A DNA stretch of 64,000 nt, from NCBI RefSeq assembly GCF_051014685.1, contig NC_135058.1, positions 17,362,811 through 17,426,810 of the forward strand. Direction: 5' to 3'. This DNA is from Ptiloglossa arizonensis. Its lineage: Eukaryota > Arthropoda > Insecta > Hymenoptera > Colletidae. The position numbers were made by a program, and so were the translations under genes. Under the pieces are notes generated by a model that saw nothing but the letters and a program-made list of their open reading frames with translations, was not told where the DNA came from and ran no database searches. Below are positions 33,864 through 47,500 of the stretch, in pieces. Every line of letters starts with the position of its first letter. The stretch's first letter is position 1.

Positions 33864-35243
33864 CGAGAGAAATTCGTCAGCACGTGGGAAACGGTACGGT
33901 ACCGAACGTTGCAATTTTACGCCGTTTCCCGAAAATGGTTACCGAGATAAGATACAAACGGCCGCCGGATCGGGAGAGATACCGCCCCCGTGACAACGAT
34001 TCGTCGACCGGTCGTCGTAATTCGACTCCCTCCCGCTGATAAGGAAGATTCGCGATAACGGCAGGGGAAAGGATCGAACGAACGCTGTTATTACCAAGGA
34101 AGAAATTCCTGCTTGGGAGCGCGACGACGAACGAGTAAACGCGACGAACGCACCGAAGAAGACACTTTCAATGGCTTCGAACGAAACGTCGAACGATAAC
34201 TCGTGTTCCGAGATGCGATCGGCTCCGATGCAATTTCGAAAGATTCGGTTTGGTGCGCGCCGCGGCGATACGAATCCGACTTTCCTTCGAAAGAAAAAGG
34301 TTGCTGTTTACGGAGTCGGCGCGCGTTCTCGTAAATCCGTCGAACCGAAAGTTTCCACTCTTTCGAACGTCGAAGTTGCCCAACCGCGCGATCCTATCTG
34401 CGAAAGTGCCTAAGATAATTAATGAAAAACGAACTGGTCGAGACAGCCCGAGATTACGCTCGCTCGGTAGCCACCCACGTGCGAGCGGTGGACTCGCCTT
34501 TGAAAAATCATTCCGGAATCGTTTCCACGGCCCTCGCTCGAGCGAAAATTCTATTCGATCGATTATCGTCCGCGGTCTCGCCGGGTTTTCGTTGCGTCGA
34601 ATCGGCGGTATTCTCCGATCCTCGATGCCGTCGCTCTGGAAACGATAACCGCGTCGCTCGCGCTCCGAACGGTTCGAGCGTTCTCCGACCCACCCATGGA
34701 ACGGAGGGAACGGTTACGTGGTTTCCGCCAGCTTGGAAAATTGATGGAAAATTGGCCGAAAATTGCGTAAAAACGGTTACTCGGGCCACGAGGAAGAACC
34801 CGATGGTCCGTTGCTCGGGTTTCTTCGGATCTCCGCGACGGAACCCCCGTCGTCGTCGAAACACCCGTTCCGAATGTTGCGCGTTTCGCTAAAATTGACC
34901 GTTCAATTTCGATCCACCGTCCAACCACTCGCGTTTGCGGTTTCGTTTCCCAGGATCGCGTAAAATATTCCATCACCGTTACCGCTCGTATCGGTTTACC
35001 GTCTCGGCGGATAAAACCGTCTATCGGGTCATCGCTGAAAAAGTCGCGAGCGCGCCAGTGGAACGCGCGCACGCGTTAAGGAAGGCGTGGACGATAATCA
35101 AGTTGCACGGCCATGATTGATCGCCGTCTCTGTTCGACCTAACCCTATTCCGGCCGGAGCTACGCAGAATACCCGGAAAATTGCTCGACGGACCGACCGC
35201 GTTCCGTTCTCCGAGCGCTGCGCCGACCGAAATTTACCCTCTC

Positions 35244-35286
35244 GTCTCTCGCCTCTCGCCTCTCGCCTCTCGCCTCTCGCCTCTCG
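35244..35286. repeat. 7-bp tandem repeat GCCTCTC, about 6 copies
   Basis: The copies are near perfect; the array belongs to the recurrent 7-bp class. Confidence 0.93.
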
Positions 35287-36159
35287 ATCCTTTCCCCCGC
35301 GTTCCGTTCGACCGTAGACTCGAAACTTTTCTACCGGCGATCGAGAGGAATACTCCGCTTTCGAAACTCCCTCTGCGCGGTAGATCGCGTTACTCTTTCG
35401 CGTTGTTTCGCGCGAGGAAGGTCGGGAGGATCCAAACTTTCCGTGCGCACCCGAAACGATGGAACCGTGTTAGGTACCGTCCCGGCGAATCGGCGCTCCG
35501 AATATAGTAATTCGAAAACGGTTTTTGCTCGGCAAACGCGGAGCGAAAAGTTTTACTTCCCAAAATAGAAAGGAATCGAACGTCGAGGAGGTTCGTCGGT
35601 GACCTCGAGCGAGCTTCTCTCGCGCGATCGGCAATACGAACCGGCGAAACGGTGTTTCCGCGTTCTTCCTGGATTTCCAATGTTTACCCGCCCGCTCGCA
35701 AAGAAGAAAACAGTAACGACCGAGGACCGTTTTATCGAAACAACGGAGACCGTTCGAGAGCAGCTATCATATCCGAGATACCCCGAAGCGATCCCGTAGA
35801 GAGCGTTTCGAGAGAGGCGCGCGTTTCCGTTTTCTACGCTTCCGAATCGAAAGCCGTTTCTCGAATCGTTCTACGCGCTTCACGGCCCACCGCGCTTCCA
35901 TAATTATTACGAGGTAGAAAATTGCGAACATCGAGACGAGTGGCCCGAGTAATCGCGACTAACGAGACAACTATAAAAGTTCAATTAGCGTCCGAAAATG
36001 GCCGTTCTCCCCCGAGAGCCGCTCATCGAAAGGAGCTCGAATCGGGGGAGGGTCGCGGAGTCGGAGGTATCGCGGTTGCGGCGCGTTTCCGCGGCTATTA
36101 TCGCGGGAACCTTAATGAATTCGATAAGTAGGTATATGCTAATGGGCGAGAATTTTTAC

Positions 36160-36216
36160 GAGATGGGTCCGAGATGGGCCCGAGATGGGCCCGAGATGGG
36201 CCCGAGATGGGCCCGA
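36160..36216. repeat. 11-bp tandem repeat GAGATGGGCCC, about 5 copies
   Basis: Each unit contains the palindrome GGGCCC. The first and last copies have single-base changes. Confidence 0.93.
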
Positions 36217-38237
36217 GACGGCCCTCGGGGAGTGAGTCATCCGAGGGAACTGGTTTCTACCGTAATACCAGGTATCGACGATAAAGTATCGCCCCGACGC
36301 CTAATAACTTTGACTCCTGAAACTCGGAGCACCGTCCCCCGCGACCCGCTCGAACCGGAATCTAAGGTCGCCCGAGTCCTCGCGGGCTCCCGACGCCGAT
36401 CGAACGGAAACTCCGTGGCTCTCTTTCCAACGGTACGAACGGGACGCCCGTCGCGCGTCGCGCGTCGCGACCATTCGTAAATATCCAATTCGGGAAACTG
36501 GATCCCGTTTGGATCGTTGGACGCTAACCTCCTACCGTCGAAATTCGCTTTCGTTTTCACCTTTCTCGGAAGCGCAAGGTACGAGAACTCTCTCGAAGGG
36601 TCCGCGTTGCGCGACGAGAGGGATTCTTCGAGGTCGCGGAGCGCTCGAATCCGTCATCGCGCGGAGATGGGTCGATCGATAACCGGAGGCACGAGGAACG
36701 TGTAATTACGCGCAGCAACGACGCGGTGTGGGAAGGATCGGCAGCCGTGTGTCCTGGATCGCGTACACGATCGTTGCAGTAGGTAGAGGCTGTACGGGAG
36801 GTCCGAGTGTTCGTCCGAGTCCCCACCTGCGGTTAACCCCGACCGGCTCGAGGCGCGCGCTGATTGGTCGACCCGCCATTTTTCCGACTTTAATGATAAT
36901 AGGATAACGATGATTATACCGTTCACCGAACGCGCTAGACGGTACCTCTCTCTTTCGCTCCGTCCAGCTATTTATCCGCATCGCAGAAACCTGTATCGAG
37001 CGCGGAAAGCGGCTCGCCGGCGTCGCTCGATCGGGATTTTCTCCCATCGGGCTACCGTCGTTCGCGAACCGAACCACCCGCGGTGGAAATCGAATCCTCG
37101 CGATATCGAGCGGAAAACGATCGAACGCGATCGCGTACCCTGCGCGTCCCCCGTAGCCCGTGCTCGGCCCTCTCCAACGAGGATATCGCGAACGAGCGCC
37201 CGAACGAGCACCGCTCCCTTTGTTCTCGTTAAAACGGAGACTCCGATCGGACGAACGCGTTCCTCGGTCTCTCACTCTTTTCGATCGCGCGCGGTTTCGA
37301 ATCGTCCGAAACAAAATTTACCCGCGATACGTCGCAACGCCACCGTATCGATTCTTTCGCGATGTAAGCTGCAGCACCCGCGTCGCGCGTTTATTCCCCC
37401 GTAATCCCGTTCACGGTCCGCGTACAATTCCACGTCTTTACCGCGCGTCGTTGATTACGCCCGTTTCCGTGTATCGTTCGTCGACGCTCGTACGTTTTGG
37501 AAAATTGATACGCGCCCGGAACCGTTGGTATTTCGGGAATACTATATTTCGGTTCCCGGTACCGGCCTATCCGCGATAGGCCGCGTTGCTCGCGAACCGC
37601 GAGACGAGGTGTTAACGCGGAGAACGAGATCGGTTTTACCCCGCGTAACCGTCGTCGTCCCTTCGGATCGCTCGACCCCCTTCGTCGCGCGATACTTCCG
37701 ATAATCGAACGCTCGCTCTCTACCGATTCGCGCCACCGACGACGGACCACCCTGCCCGATAATCGCATCGAGACAGCCGTCGACGAAGACGTTCGTCTCG
37801 AGGAAGCGCCAGCGGAACGATGATGTAATTATTTATTCGAAATATCGTTTCGGGCGGCGCTGGATCTCCGCGATGAATCGCGCTCTCCTCCGAGACCGAG
37901 TCACCCCCTCTGGCCGGCGTTTACGAGTCTGCCCAGTTACGCGGGCTACGATAAACGTTATCTCGCGTAGATCGAGCGAAGCCGGCGGTGGTAAACGGTC
38001 GCTGGACGCGCAGTATTCCGGTATACGCGCGCTGTCCCTTGGCGCGAGATTTATCGGACGTTGCGAATAAATTACGAGGAAAAGGAACCTCCTTGCGCAA
38101 AATGGATAGTTCGGTCCCGCGAGAACGAGATATATAGTAGTATTCGATCGGCTGTTCGCGGTCGGAGCGCGTCGCGACGGTACGCGCGAGCGAGACTCGA
38201 TCCCGGACCGAACTCACCGAATTCGTTCTCGCTTCAG

Positions 38238-38572
38238 GTGTATACACTCCGGAGGAACACGTCCACGGGCAAGAGATCGTGATACCGCGGAAGGTGACCC
38301 ACCGAGGAGAGTTTATCTCGCACAACGTGACCCACCACTACCACCAGGATGGTCCGGTGGTCCACTATCGGTTGTCGGTCGCCGGTAACGCGTACCACAT
38401 CGAATTGACGGCCGTGGACGACTTCATCGGACCCAAAATGGTCGTCGAGAGACGAAAACGAGACGTACACGTGCGCAGCCCGCCGAAATATCGATCGAGC
38501 AAATGCCATTATCGAGGTTTCGTTCACGGACATTCCAATTCCCAAGTTACCTTGTCCGCCTGCGACGGTTTG
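38238..38572 (+). CDS. ADAMTS gene 2, propeptide exon
   Basis: After the acceptor CGCTTCAG the exon enters with two bases. It then encodes [48 protein letters not shown] and LSACDGL, aligning with exon 2 of gene 1. It ends at the consensus donor TTG/GTGAGT (phase 0). Its leading phase differs from that of gene 1. Confidence 0.9.
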
Positions 38573-41500
38573 GTGAGTTTCTTTTTGCGTTTGCCAACTA
38601 CCTCCTTTCGCGTTACGTATTTTCAAAGTTTCGACAACCGGGAAACCGAGTCGCTCCCAAATACGCAAACACTCTGGAAACTCGACCGGAGAAATCGGCG
38701 AGTAGAATCGCTCGATAAAAATGGTGCGCGTTTCCCACGCGTCCGATACATGGTACGGGCGTTTCACTTGAACTTTCCTCGTCGAGAAATCGTAACGTTG
38801 CTGACCGACCATCGGAGAAACAGGATCGTTCAAAGTCTCCTCGCTCCTTGAAAATAACGAGAAAAACGAAACGGCAGGTATTCGGGGCCGTAGGCGTAAA
38901 GGCCCGCGCGGTTTCGAAATTGGAGCGCTTTCGAGGAAAATCGTCGTCTCCGGTCCGGACGGACGGACCCCGGTTCGATGGCCGACAAAAAGGGGACTCG
39001 CGAAGGAGCGACGCATCGTTCGATTCGGAACGCTTGAAAAATATCGTTGCGCGTCTACCATTGGAAAAGAACGCTCGACCTTTCGCCGCATCCTCGCTCC
39101 GTGCTTTGTCTCGGTTCACCCGTGGCATTACGCGCCGGATAACGTATGCCAACGTTGGCGCAGGTTGCTGCCAAGTAAATTCCAAAGAAAACACACGCGA
39201 CCTACTGAACGGACGGGAAACGATACGTCGAGTTTATCGGCGCCTCGCGAACACCGAAACACTTTGAACGCGAAGCGGCTACGGCAACGGTACCGGCGAA
39301 AATCGTCATCTCCTCGGACTTTTCGGAATCACATTTTACACAAAACGGCCGGCAATTCTTTCGCTTTCGCAAAGCGAAAAGGCACGGAATTCGCGGCGTT
39401 CCTTTTCCCCGCGTTCGTTCCGAACGTACGCGCGCAAAAGAGCCCGAATCGACCTCGGTCCTATCTCCGCGCTGAAAACATTCTCGGGCCGAAATAATTT
39501 CCCCGGCCGGCGAAACCGAAACGCGAAATTGAACGGCCGCGTATCCTCGACGAGCGACCACCGGCCGCGGTAATTTTCCCGCGGCGGAAGGGAGAGCGGA
39601 AAATCCCGATAACGCCGCGAAACGGACGAGGAACGGACGAGGAACGAGAGAGAAGAGAGAAACCGCAGCTGGCAACGAGGAAAAAGAACCGCGAGAACAA
39701 CGGAAAGACGAAAAAGGAGCGCATCGCGAAGAAGGGGAAATACCAGGGAACCGATATGGAAGAGGGAGGAGTCACCGAGCGTGCATCGGCGCAATTTGCT
39801 CTCAGCTTCCAGATAATGATTTCATTTGCCACGGCTTGGCAGATTTACGACCGCGCGCCTAGACCGCGTCGTCCACCTGAGAACGCGAGAACGCGAGAAC
39901 GCGAGAACGCGCCCTACGTACCGGCTTCCGGGCAAATTCGTGCGTTTTACTCCGCGGTGGCGAGCAACTCGTCTCCGAACGCGAACGAAAATCCGCTCTA
40001 CCTTCCGTCCAACGAATACCCGCGGAAACTTCCGTTTCCCGAAGGGGCGCGTTGTCGCGCGATATAGCGTAATTGCTCAATTTTACCCGTGGCGATCGAT
40101 CCTACCGAAACATCGCGAAATCGTCTTTCGAGCGGATGCGAGATCGCCCACCGTTCCGCGGACTGGAGGAACGCGAACGCGCAAATCCTTCGGCCGCTTT
40201 CGCCCCCCGAACGCTAACAAATTCGAAATATCGCTCCACCGTTATCGAAGCAAGTTATCGGTACCTAGGTAGCCCCTCGGTGTTGCATCGTCGGCAACGA
40301 TAATGCCGGCACGCGAATCTTATCGGCTCGGTTTCCCTCGCCGAGAAACAGGAACGACTCGACGCGCGCCACGAACGCGACGAACAAAGGGCCCGATGGG
40401 GTGCCGGGTATCGCCGCCCGACCGGGGAAAGCTGTGGCTTCTTTATCGGTTATCTCGAATCCCACCGTCGAGTCCTCGCCGTCGAAGAATCGAGGATTCG
40501 CTAATTTCCAGGAACGATCGACGATCGTTTCGAGTTGTCCTTTCCTCTTTCGTTCTCGAAATTCGTTGCCGATTCGAAACCTGGAAGGCCTCGGGGGCAA
40601 CGTCGGGACAACGAGCGACCGATGCGCCGTTGCGGACCGTGTTTACGGCCGTCGCGATCATCGAGACACGGGAGCCTTTTATCGCGAAATTACGAGAACC
40701 GACAGAATTCCTCGATCGTTCCGTTTTCCAGGATATCGGGAATTACGCGCTACGGGAAAAAACGAAGCGACACCAAGGACGCTTCGCGAACGGTTGCTTT
40801 CTCTTTCTTCGAACGACGGGATTAGTTTAACCGGGGTTATTAACGAGCCCGATATCGTCCCTGTCGCGCGCGCGATCCTTTTTAACGTCACCGTGATCGA
40901 TCGAGCGCGCGATTACGCACCCGCGGCAACGCCGCTCGAGACGGTGTTTCGGTTTCTCTTCGTCCTCGATTTGTCCTCTTCGTCGCGCGGACTCGTTTCT
41001 TTCCTTCGATTCGCGCGAACGGAGCGATTTGCGGAAAATCGGTAATTTTCCAAATGCTGCGCGAGTCTGCTCACCTACGGCACTTTCGCGGCAGAGTCGG
41101 TCGCCATCCTCCGTGGTAAAAGAATCTTCGAGGTTCGACGAGTTACGGCCCGATAAAGAAACGCTCGCTCGCGCGCGCATCGCGAGAGCAAAGCATTCCT
41201 CGATCTCGTTACTCTTGCACTGTCCGCCTTGGAACGGATTCCGCGAACTCTCGCGACTCAAGGTGTTACGTTCCGCGACGCTGAATGGACCGATTACTGT
41301 CGCGGTTGAAATAAAAGCGATCGTTATTCACCGGTCGCGATCTCGTTGTCGTATCTGTTCTACTTGACAGGAAACGCGTGTAACGAAAGAAAGGCGCGGA
41401 GGATTTATACTCCACGGAATGTCCATGCGCCGCCACGGATTCTTGTCGGAGAGAATTATTCGTTCGCGGAACAACGATGCAACGACTCTGGCGTCGTCGA

Positions 41501-44500
41501 CGCTCGAAACGTGGAACCGTTTCGGAGAGACCTTGCCCGTTTCCTCTATGAAAAACCTAACGAACATCGATCAAGAAAAACCACTTTCTTTCGGCCAATC
41601 TACGAGTACTCCACCTTCGACTCGAAAACTTCCATAAACCGAGAGCCCGTTTCTAAGATCCCTCCGAACACGATCACCGTCCAATTGTTTCGAAGATCGC
41701 GAATTCCGTTGTCAAGGGTGTTTCGCTCGTGGGATCGCGAATCTAGATCCTCGGTTCTCTCGCGTTATCGCAGCGTCGCGTCGCGCCGCGTCGCGCCGCC
41801 TCGCGCCGCCTCGCGCCGCCTCGCGCCGCCTCGCGACAAGTGTACACACCCATGCTCGCGGTTAATGCGTCTTGTCTTCGGTAAGAGGAACAAGTGGTCG
41901 CTCGCAACGCGTGACGTCATTGTCGATCCTTCGCGCGATTAGTCGGCGAGTCGTGGCGCGAACGATATCGCGCAATTGACATTTAAAATAATTTATCGGC
42001 TCGTTAATAAATTCTGCCGAGGCAGAAGGGCATAATCCCGGTACCTGGCTCCGATGTATCGTTTCGCGAGCGCTACTTCTGCCGCGGCGACGCTCTCGAG
42101 CCGGTCTCACGGTCGTTCGGACTCGTTCGAAAACAATTTTTCAACGACCACGTCGCAACAATTTTTCCCTTCCGTTTAAATCCCGAAATTTATACACGAA
42201 TCGTACCTTGCGATCGTAAACGTAACACCGCGGTCGAAACCAAGTAATCGTCGGTTTTGATACGTCGCTAACGCGTTATCGCGTTATCGCGTTATCGCGT
42301 TGTCGCGAATCGACGACCCGTTCGACGACCGACCGCACCTTCGTTTTCAACGTTAGTCGTCTCTTTTTGTTCCAGCGTTCTCGCGATCGGGCTCGTTGAA
42401 TCGGTGCAACGACCGTCGACGAGTCGAGCCGATAATTGCGTTGGTACGTTCGACGAAACGAAGCGAGATAGGTCGCCGCGACGCGTATCTCCGATCGTAT
42501 CGGTATCGAGATTGCAGCTTTCTTCGCAAGGACCTCGCGCAATTATGAAAATCCGTCCGCGAAACGAAGAAAGAAAATCGAGAATCGCGAATGCGACGAG
42601 CGAGGATCGAACGGGATCGTTGGGATGCTCGCGGCGGGCAAACTGCTTCCTCTTGGATCGCGCGGTACGAAATAATTGTTCCGTTGCGAAAAACTAGGAG
42701 AGCTCGTTCGGGTTATTTACGGGACGGCTGAACAGTCCCAACGACAAATACCGAACGAACGGCTCGACGGTTATCTACGAGCTTCCCTCCGTTATCGAGA
42801 AGCGCAGGTGCTGCGCGCGGGTCAGCTTCGACAAAAGCGATTTACATCGAGCGCGCGAATACGCGCGAATACGCGCCGGGGAAAAGCAAAACCACGGGGT
42901 TCGGTTCAACCGGTGAACATGGGCGTCGACGCGCGACGGTATTGCGACCGCCCATCGATACACCTCGTTGCCCGTACAATGATAATTTATATAGGCTGGT
43001 TCGCGCGGTAAGGTTGCCTCGACGATCGCAACGTATCGCCGCGCGAGAATAACGATTCCTCGGTCACCGTTAACTATCCACGATCGAGTCGTTCCACGTC
43101 CGATCGCCGGTTACGCGCGTTATGCCGATACCACCTACCGTTCACGTTCACGTTCCGTCCCCCGCGAACGGCACCCGCGACAATTCATCGAACATCCCGT
43201 CCGAGTCGATCGGCGAGTTCTTCTACGATCGTACCGGTGGTACCGTTCTCGATTATCGCGGTTTTCTCGCGGAACGTAACTCCCGGCCGGTCGTAAATTA
43301 TCGAGCTCGAGCCAGGATCGGCCCGCGAAACCCAACAAAGACGTCGAAACGATCGACGCCAGCGACGGCAGCGACCCTCGTAGAAATATATTTACTCGCG
43401 ATCGGTGCCGTCGGTTCCCGCGTCGAGCCCGCGCATGCACCGGACACCGTGTAACGAACGACCGGCAGATCCCAGGATCGATAATGTCCTCGTCCATTTC
43501 CATTCGGCGAGATCGAAGCAACACCTACCGAGAACGAAATTACTTCATTTGCACGGGTTCCGCTCAAACGTCCGAGACGATCGTCGTTTACCGATAGTCC
43601 GGAACGACCTGCGTCCCTCTCGGATCCTCTTTATCCTCTTTATCGTTTTTATCGTCTTTATCGTTGAAACAGCATCGCTTCCCTCGACCGGCCAAAGAAA
43701 CTTTGTCGATCTCGAACCTTTTCGATACGCGAATCGCGACTTTGAACCGAAAATACCGAAAATACCGAATACCGTTACACCTCGCGCTCTCCGTTCGCAA
43801 CGGTACTCGATCCGAAAATCCATTGAGAATCTACGGAGAAATAATTGAAACGCGGCACTTTGAAATTTTCGTAGCCACGACGCAATCTAACCAGCAACGA
43901 ACGAGCAAACGATAACGCTAAAGGTATCGTCCGTTTCGATCGTCCTGTACAGGATCGAAATGGCAGCGTTGGCCACCGTTAGCCACCGTTGACCACCGTT
44001 GGCCATCGTTGGCCTGCCTTTGGCGCGTTCAAAGTCGTAAACTCGTGCAAAACGATTCGACTCGATTAACGTCGCGCGAGAGAAATAAAATCCACACGGG
44101 GGTTGTCGAAACGAAACGATCGATTCTATCGATAAGACGGGAGGACAGGCTCTACCTTTACCGAGATAAATCTGGCTTAGTGCGACGAGGCGGTCGCAAA
44201 AAAAATTACGAGTCTTCCAGGGATAAGGTTACGGTAAATACAACGTTTTTACCGGTTAACCGGTTCCGTTTATAAACCGCAACGGGGGTAGCGAATTTAT
44301 GCGACGAGCGATTTATCTAGATTCGACTAGTTAGCATCGTGCTCGAAAACGTCGAGTTTACGATAAATTTTGCGACAAGGTTCGTCCTCCGCCGCGAACC
44401 GTGTCGTTCGAAAGCTTCCACCTTTCGACTTGGATACGTAGTCGCGTGAAACGCGAACGCTGCAATTTGCCGTTCAAATTTCCCAAAGTTTCCCAACGCG

Positions 44501-47500
44501 AGATCGACCGTTTCTTCGAGAAAAAACCGAGTTGCGTAGGTTTATGTTACGGGCCGGGAAATACGAGCGCATCGAGTCGACGAGAAGACCGGCGTGGCCA
44601 AAGCATCCATCGTATCTACTTCGAGGCGTAATCGTCGCCGTTCGGAATCGAGGACGAGCGTCCCGCGAAACACTCTCTTACGGAAGGTACGAGAACCGTG
44701 ATTCGCGACGCTCCTATCGTCGAATTTCGATCTCGACGGTTTCGAAAGTTCTCTTCGGGGCGATTCGATCGTCTCGTCTTCCCCGATACGTACCTCGACT
44801 GGACGAAATAATCGCGGCGCGCTCGAGAAGGGAGAAGACAAATCGACGTCGATCGTTAACCGAGTCGACGACAGTGTTCGCGGCACGGTTGAAACCACCG
44901 CGGTAACGAATCACTCCTTGTATAGGCGATCGGAGTTTCTGTGCGCGTAAAATGAAAAGAAACGGTGCAAAAAAACAAGTCCGGCGGCCGCGGAACAGAG
45001 GAGAAGGAGATGGAGACGAAAACGAAGATGAAGAGACGAGACGAGACGAGACGAGACGAGACGAGACGAGACGAGACGAGACGAGACGAGACGAGACGGG
45101 AGAAGAAAAGGGAAGGAGCCGCGAGACCCCGTGCGGCGCTGAATCACGCTCGAACCTTTTTCACTTTGAGGTCCTTCGACCGCGTCTCTCTTCGAGCTTA
45201 CCTTTGCGAGGCTGGCGCCATGATTTTTCACGGTCGACGTCGCGTCGGAGAATAGTCGAAACGGTGAACACCGGTCTCGCGCGACTTGTATTTCAAGCCC
45301 TTCGTCTCACCGCACCGCACCGCACCGCACCGCACCGACTTCCCTATTGCACCCACCGCCCTCCGCCGCTCGCAGCCGCTCCCCGTCGCTCGGCTTCCAA
45401 CCGATTATTCCCAACTATTTTTACATGGTATTCACCGTTTCATCGAGCTCCCACGGAATCCAAGATTCGTTTCTGGGATTCTCCGTATCGGCGACGGGAT
45501 AAATTATATTCCCGCAAAAACTGGTATCCCATCGAAACAGCATACCAACTACGGAAAGTTTCTTCGTCTCTCCCAAACGGAGAAGATCGTTCGAGGCTGT
45601 TCTTGCTCGTTGGCGATCGCAAAGTGCGATTTAAAAATACAAATTTATCGAACCTTTCGAGGTTTTTGTGTTTCGTGAAATGGGAAAAACGCGTTTCGAC
45701 GCAACCGTAATTCGCGATACGCGTACGTTCGAAAACGTCGTCGCGAAATGGTAACGCAACGATACGTAAAGACGAGGAACGTCGATCGGCTGTCGCGCGT
45801 TCGTAAAATCGTATACCGCGAAACTGTCCGAATTACGTGTCCGTGAAAATTTCGTCCGTTCGCAACGACGCGACGGGCGCGAAACAAGGAGAAAGGAGGA
45901 AGCGGACGAGAAAGAACGACAACGAAACTACGAGAGAAAGGTCGGACGCGAAACGAGAATTAGGTAGATCGAAAGCGGACGATGGATGTTCGATCGATCG
46001 ATCGATCGCTACTCGACAGGGAACGGTGAACGCTATCGATGATCGGGAATGATTAATGACTCGGCATACCTGTAAACGCGGTAATCTCTACGAGGATCGA
46101 AACCGATTTACATTGTACCGTTGCTTGTTTCGAAGGTGTTACACGCCAGGCCTAGCACCGCCGTGGCTCTCGAAACGCGCGTTGCGCGATCACCGGCCAC
46201 CGGGGAGAGTTTCCAATTTTTTCGAATTTTCCCTCCGTGGTTCGCGATACTCGGAACAAATCGACCGACTACCGTCCCGTTCGACTCGCTTTCGCAACAT
46301 TCGAGAAACGTTGAACTCTTCCCTTTCGTAGAATCGCGACGCGCTCTCTACGAAATTTCAGCTACCGGTACGCCCGATCGAATATCCGGGAGGAGGTCGA
46401 AATTTCGAAACGAGAGGACAAAAGGGGTGTCGTTCTTGAACGGAACGACGTCTCCGCTCGCCAAGACCGCGAGGAAAGGTGTAAAAGAGAAACGTTTCGT
46501 TCGCAGCCGACGAACAGGAACGGAGCCATTGGTTCGCGTATGGTATTTCCGCGCACTTCCAAAATACACGGTATCGATCCGTTATCGTTTCAAAACTCAG
46601 AGGACCTTGAAATCTCTCCCACGTCTCACCCACAGAGAAACTATTCGAATCGTATATCGCGTCCATCTCCGAGTTACGCAACGTTTCCGCCGATTATGTA
46701 AAATAGCGAAGACGTCGCGTCGGCTGGCCTGTTTCGAGTTTCCAGTGTGTACACGTGTGCGGGGGCGGGGGCGCGGGCGCGGGCGCGGGCGCGGCCGACC
46801 GGAGGACTTTGTAAATGAAAATTCGCGTTACTCGCGGAACGATCCGATGGCGATGGTGGTTGTGGTGGTGGTGGTGGTGAAGGAGGTGACGGCGAGGCAA
46901 AACCAGAACAAAGAGACTCGGAGTAACGCGATAGCGGGGTTTCGTGTTTCAGGCGGGTATGCTGCGCAGCGAATACGGGGAGTTCTGGTTGGAACCAGTC
47001 GCCGTGTCCCCGGAAGAAGAACGAGTCAGCCTGGAGGAAAGGCTGAAAGACGCCGGCGCCGAGGACCGCCACCGGAAACTCCGCTCGTTGGTCGGTAGGC
47101 CGCATCTTCTCTTCCGTAGATCCGCCGAGCAGTCGCAGCTCGAAATCGGCGGCGTCGCGACCGCCCGCACCAGACGTCGACGAAAAAAGAAGAGAAAACT
47201 CGAGAGAAACTGTGGCACTCGCGGTGAGAATCCACCGACACCGTTCTCGTTCTCGTTCTCGTTCTCGTTCTCGTTCTCGTTCTCGTTCTCGTTCTCGTTC
47301 TCGTTCTCGTTCTCGTTCTCGTTCTCGTTCTCGAGCCTTTATTTACTATTAACCGCGTCCGCCTAACCGCTTTTTCTCAATTCACTCGCTGTTACGTTCT
47401 TCGACGACGCAGCAGCGAAGATTTATCCGAAGCGAGATACGCGATAAATCGCAACGAGAGTCTTTCGAAGCCGAAAACTCTCGCGATGTTACAAGAACGA

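Larger units (their letters stand above)
17977..38237. other. 20-kb spacer between the divergent ADAMTS genes; probably holds both promoters and the unfound 5' exon of gene 2
   Basis: No convincing protein family is visible. Large open frames such as 20460-21464 minus, 32736-33914 minus and 22810-23427 plus are compositionally like random CpG-rich DNA and overlap other open frames. The stretch holds many tandem arrays, two CT-rich tracts near 22.2-22.5 kb that would suit a GAGA-type promoter region, and two weak signal-peptide candidates near 33.5 and 33.8 kb. Confidence 0.5.
38573..46952 (+). other. long intron of ADAMTS gene 2 (8.4 kb)
   Basis: No nested gene is recognisable on either strand. 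The stretch holds repeat arrays, including GAGAACGC, TCGCGCCGCC, GCGTTATC, GTTGGCCACC-like, GAGAC and CACCG units. It ends in GTTTCAG directly before the next propeptide exon. Confidence 0.75.

Noticed and set aside
32736..33914. 392-codon minus-strand open frame
   Set aside because: It begins within a 12-bp tandem repeat and overlaps open frames on the plus strand. No domain is visible.
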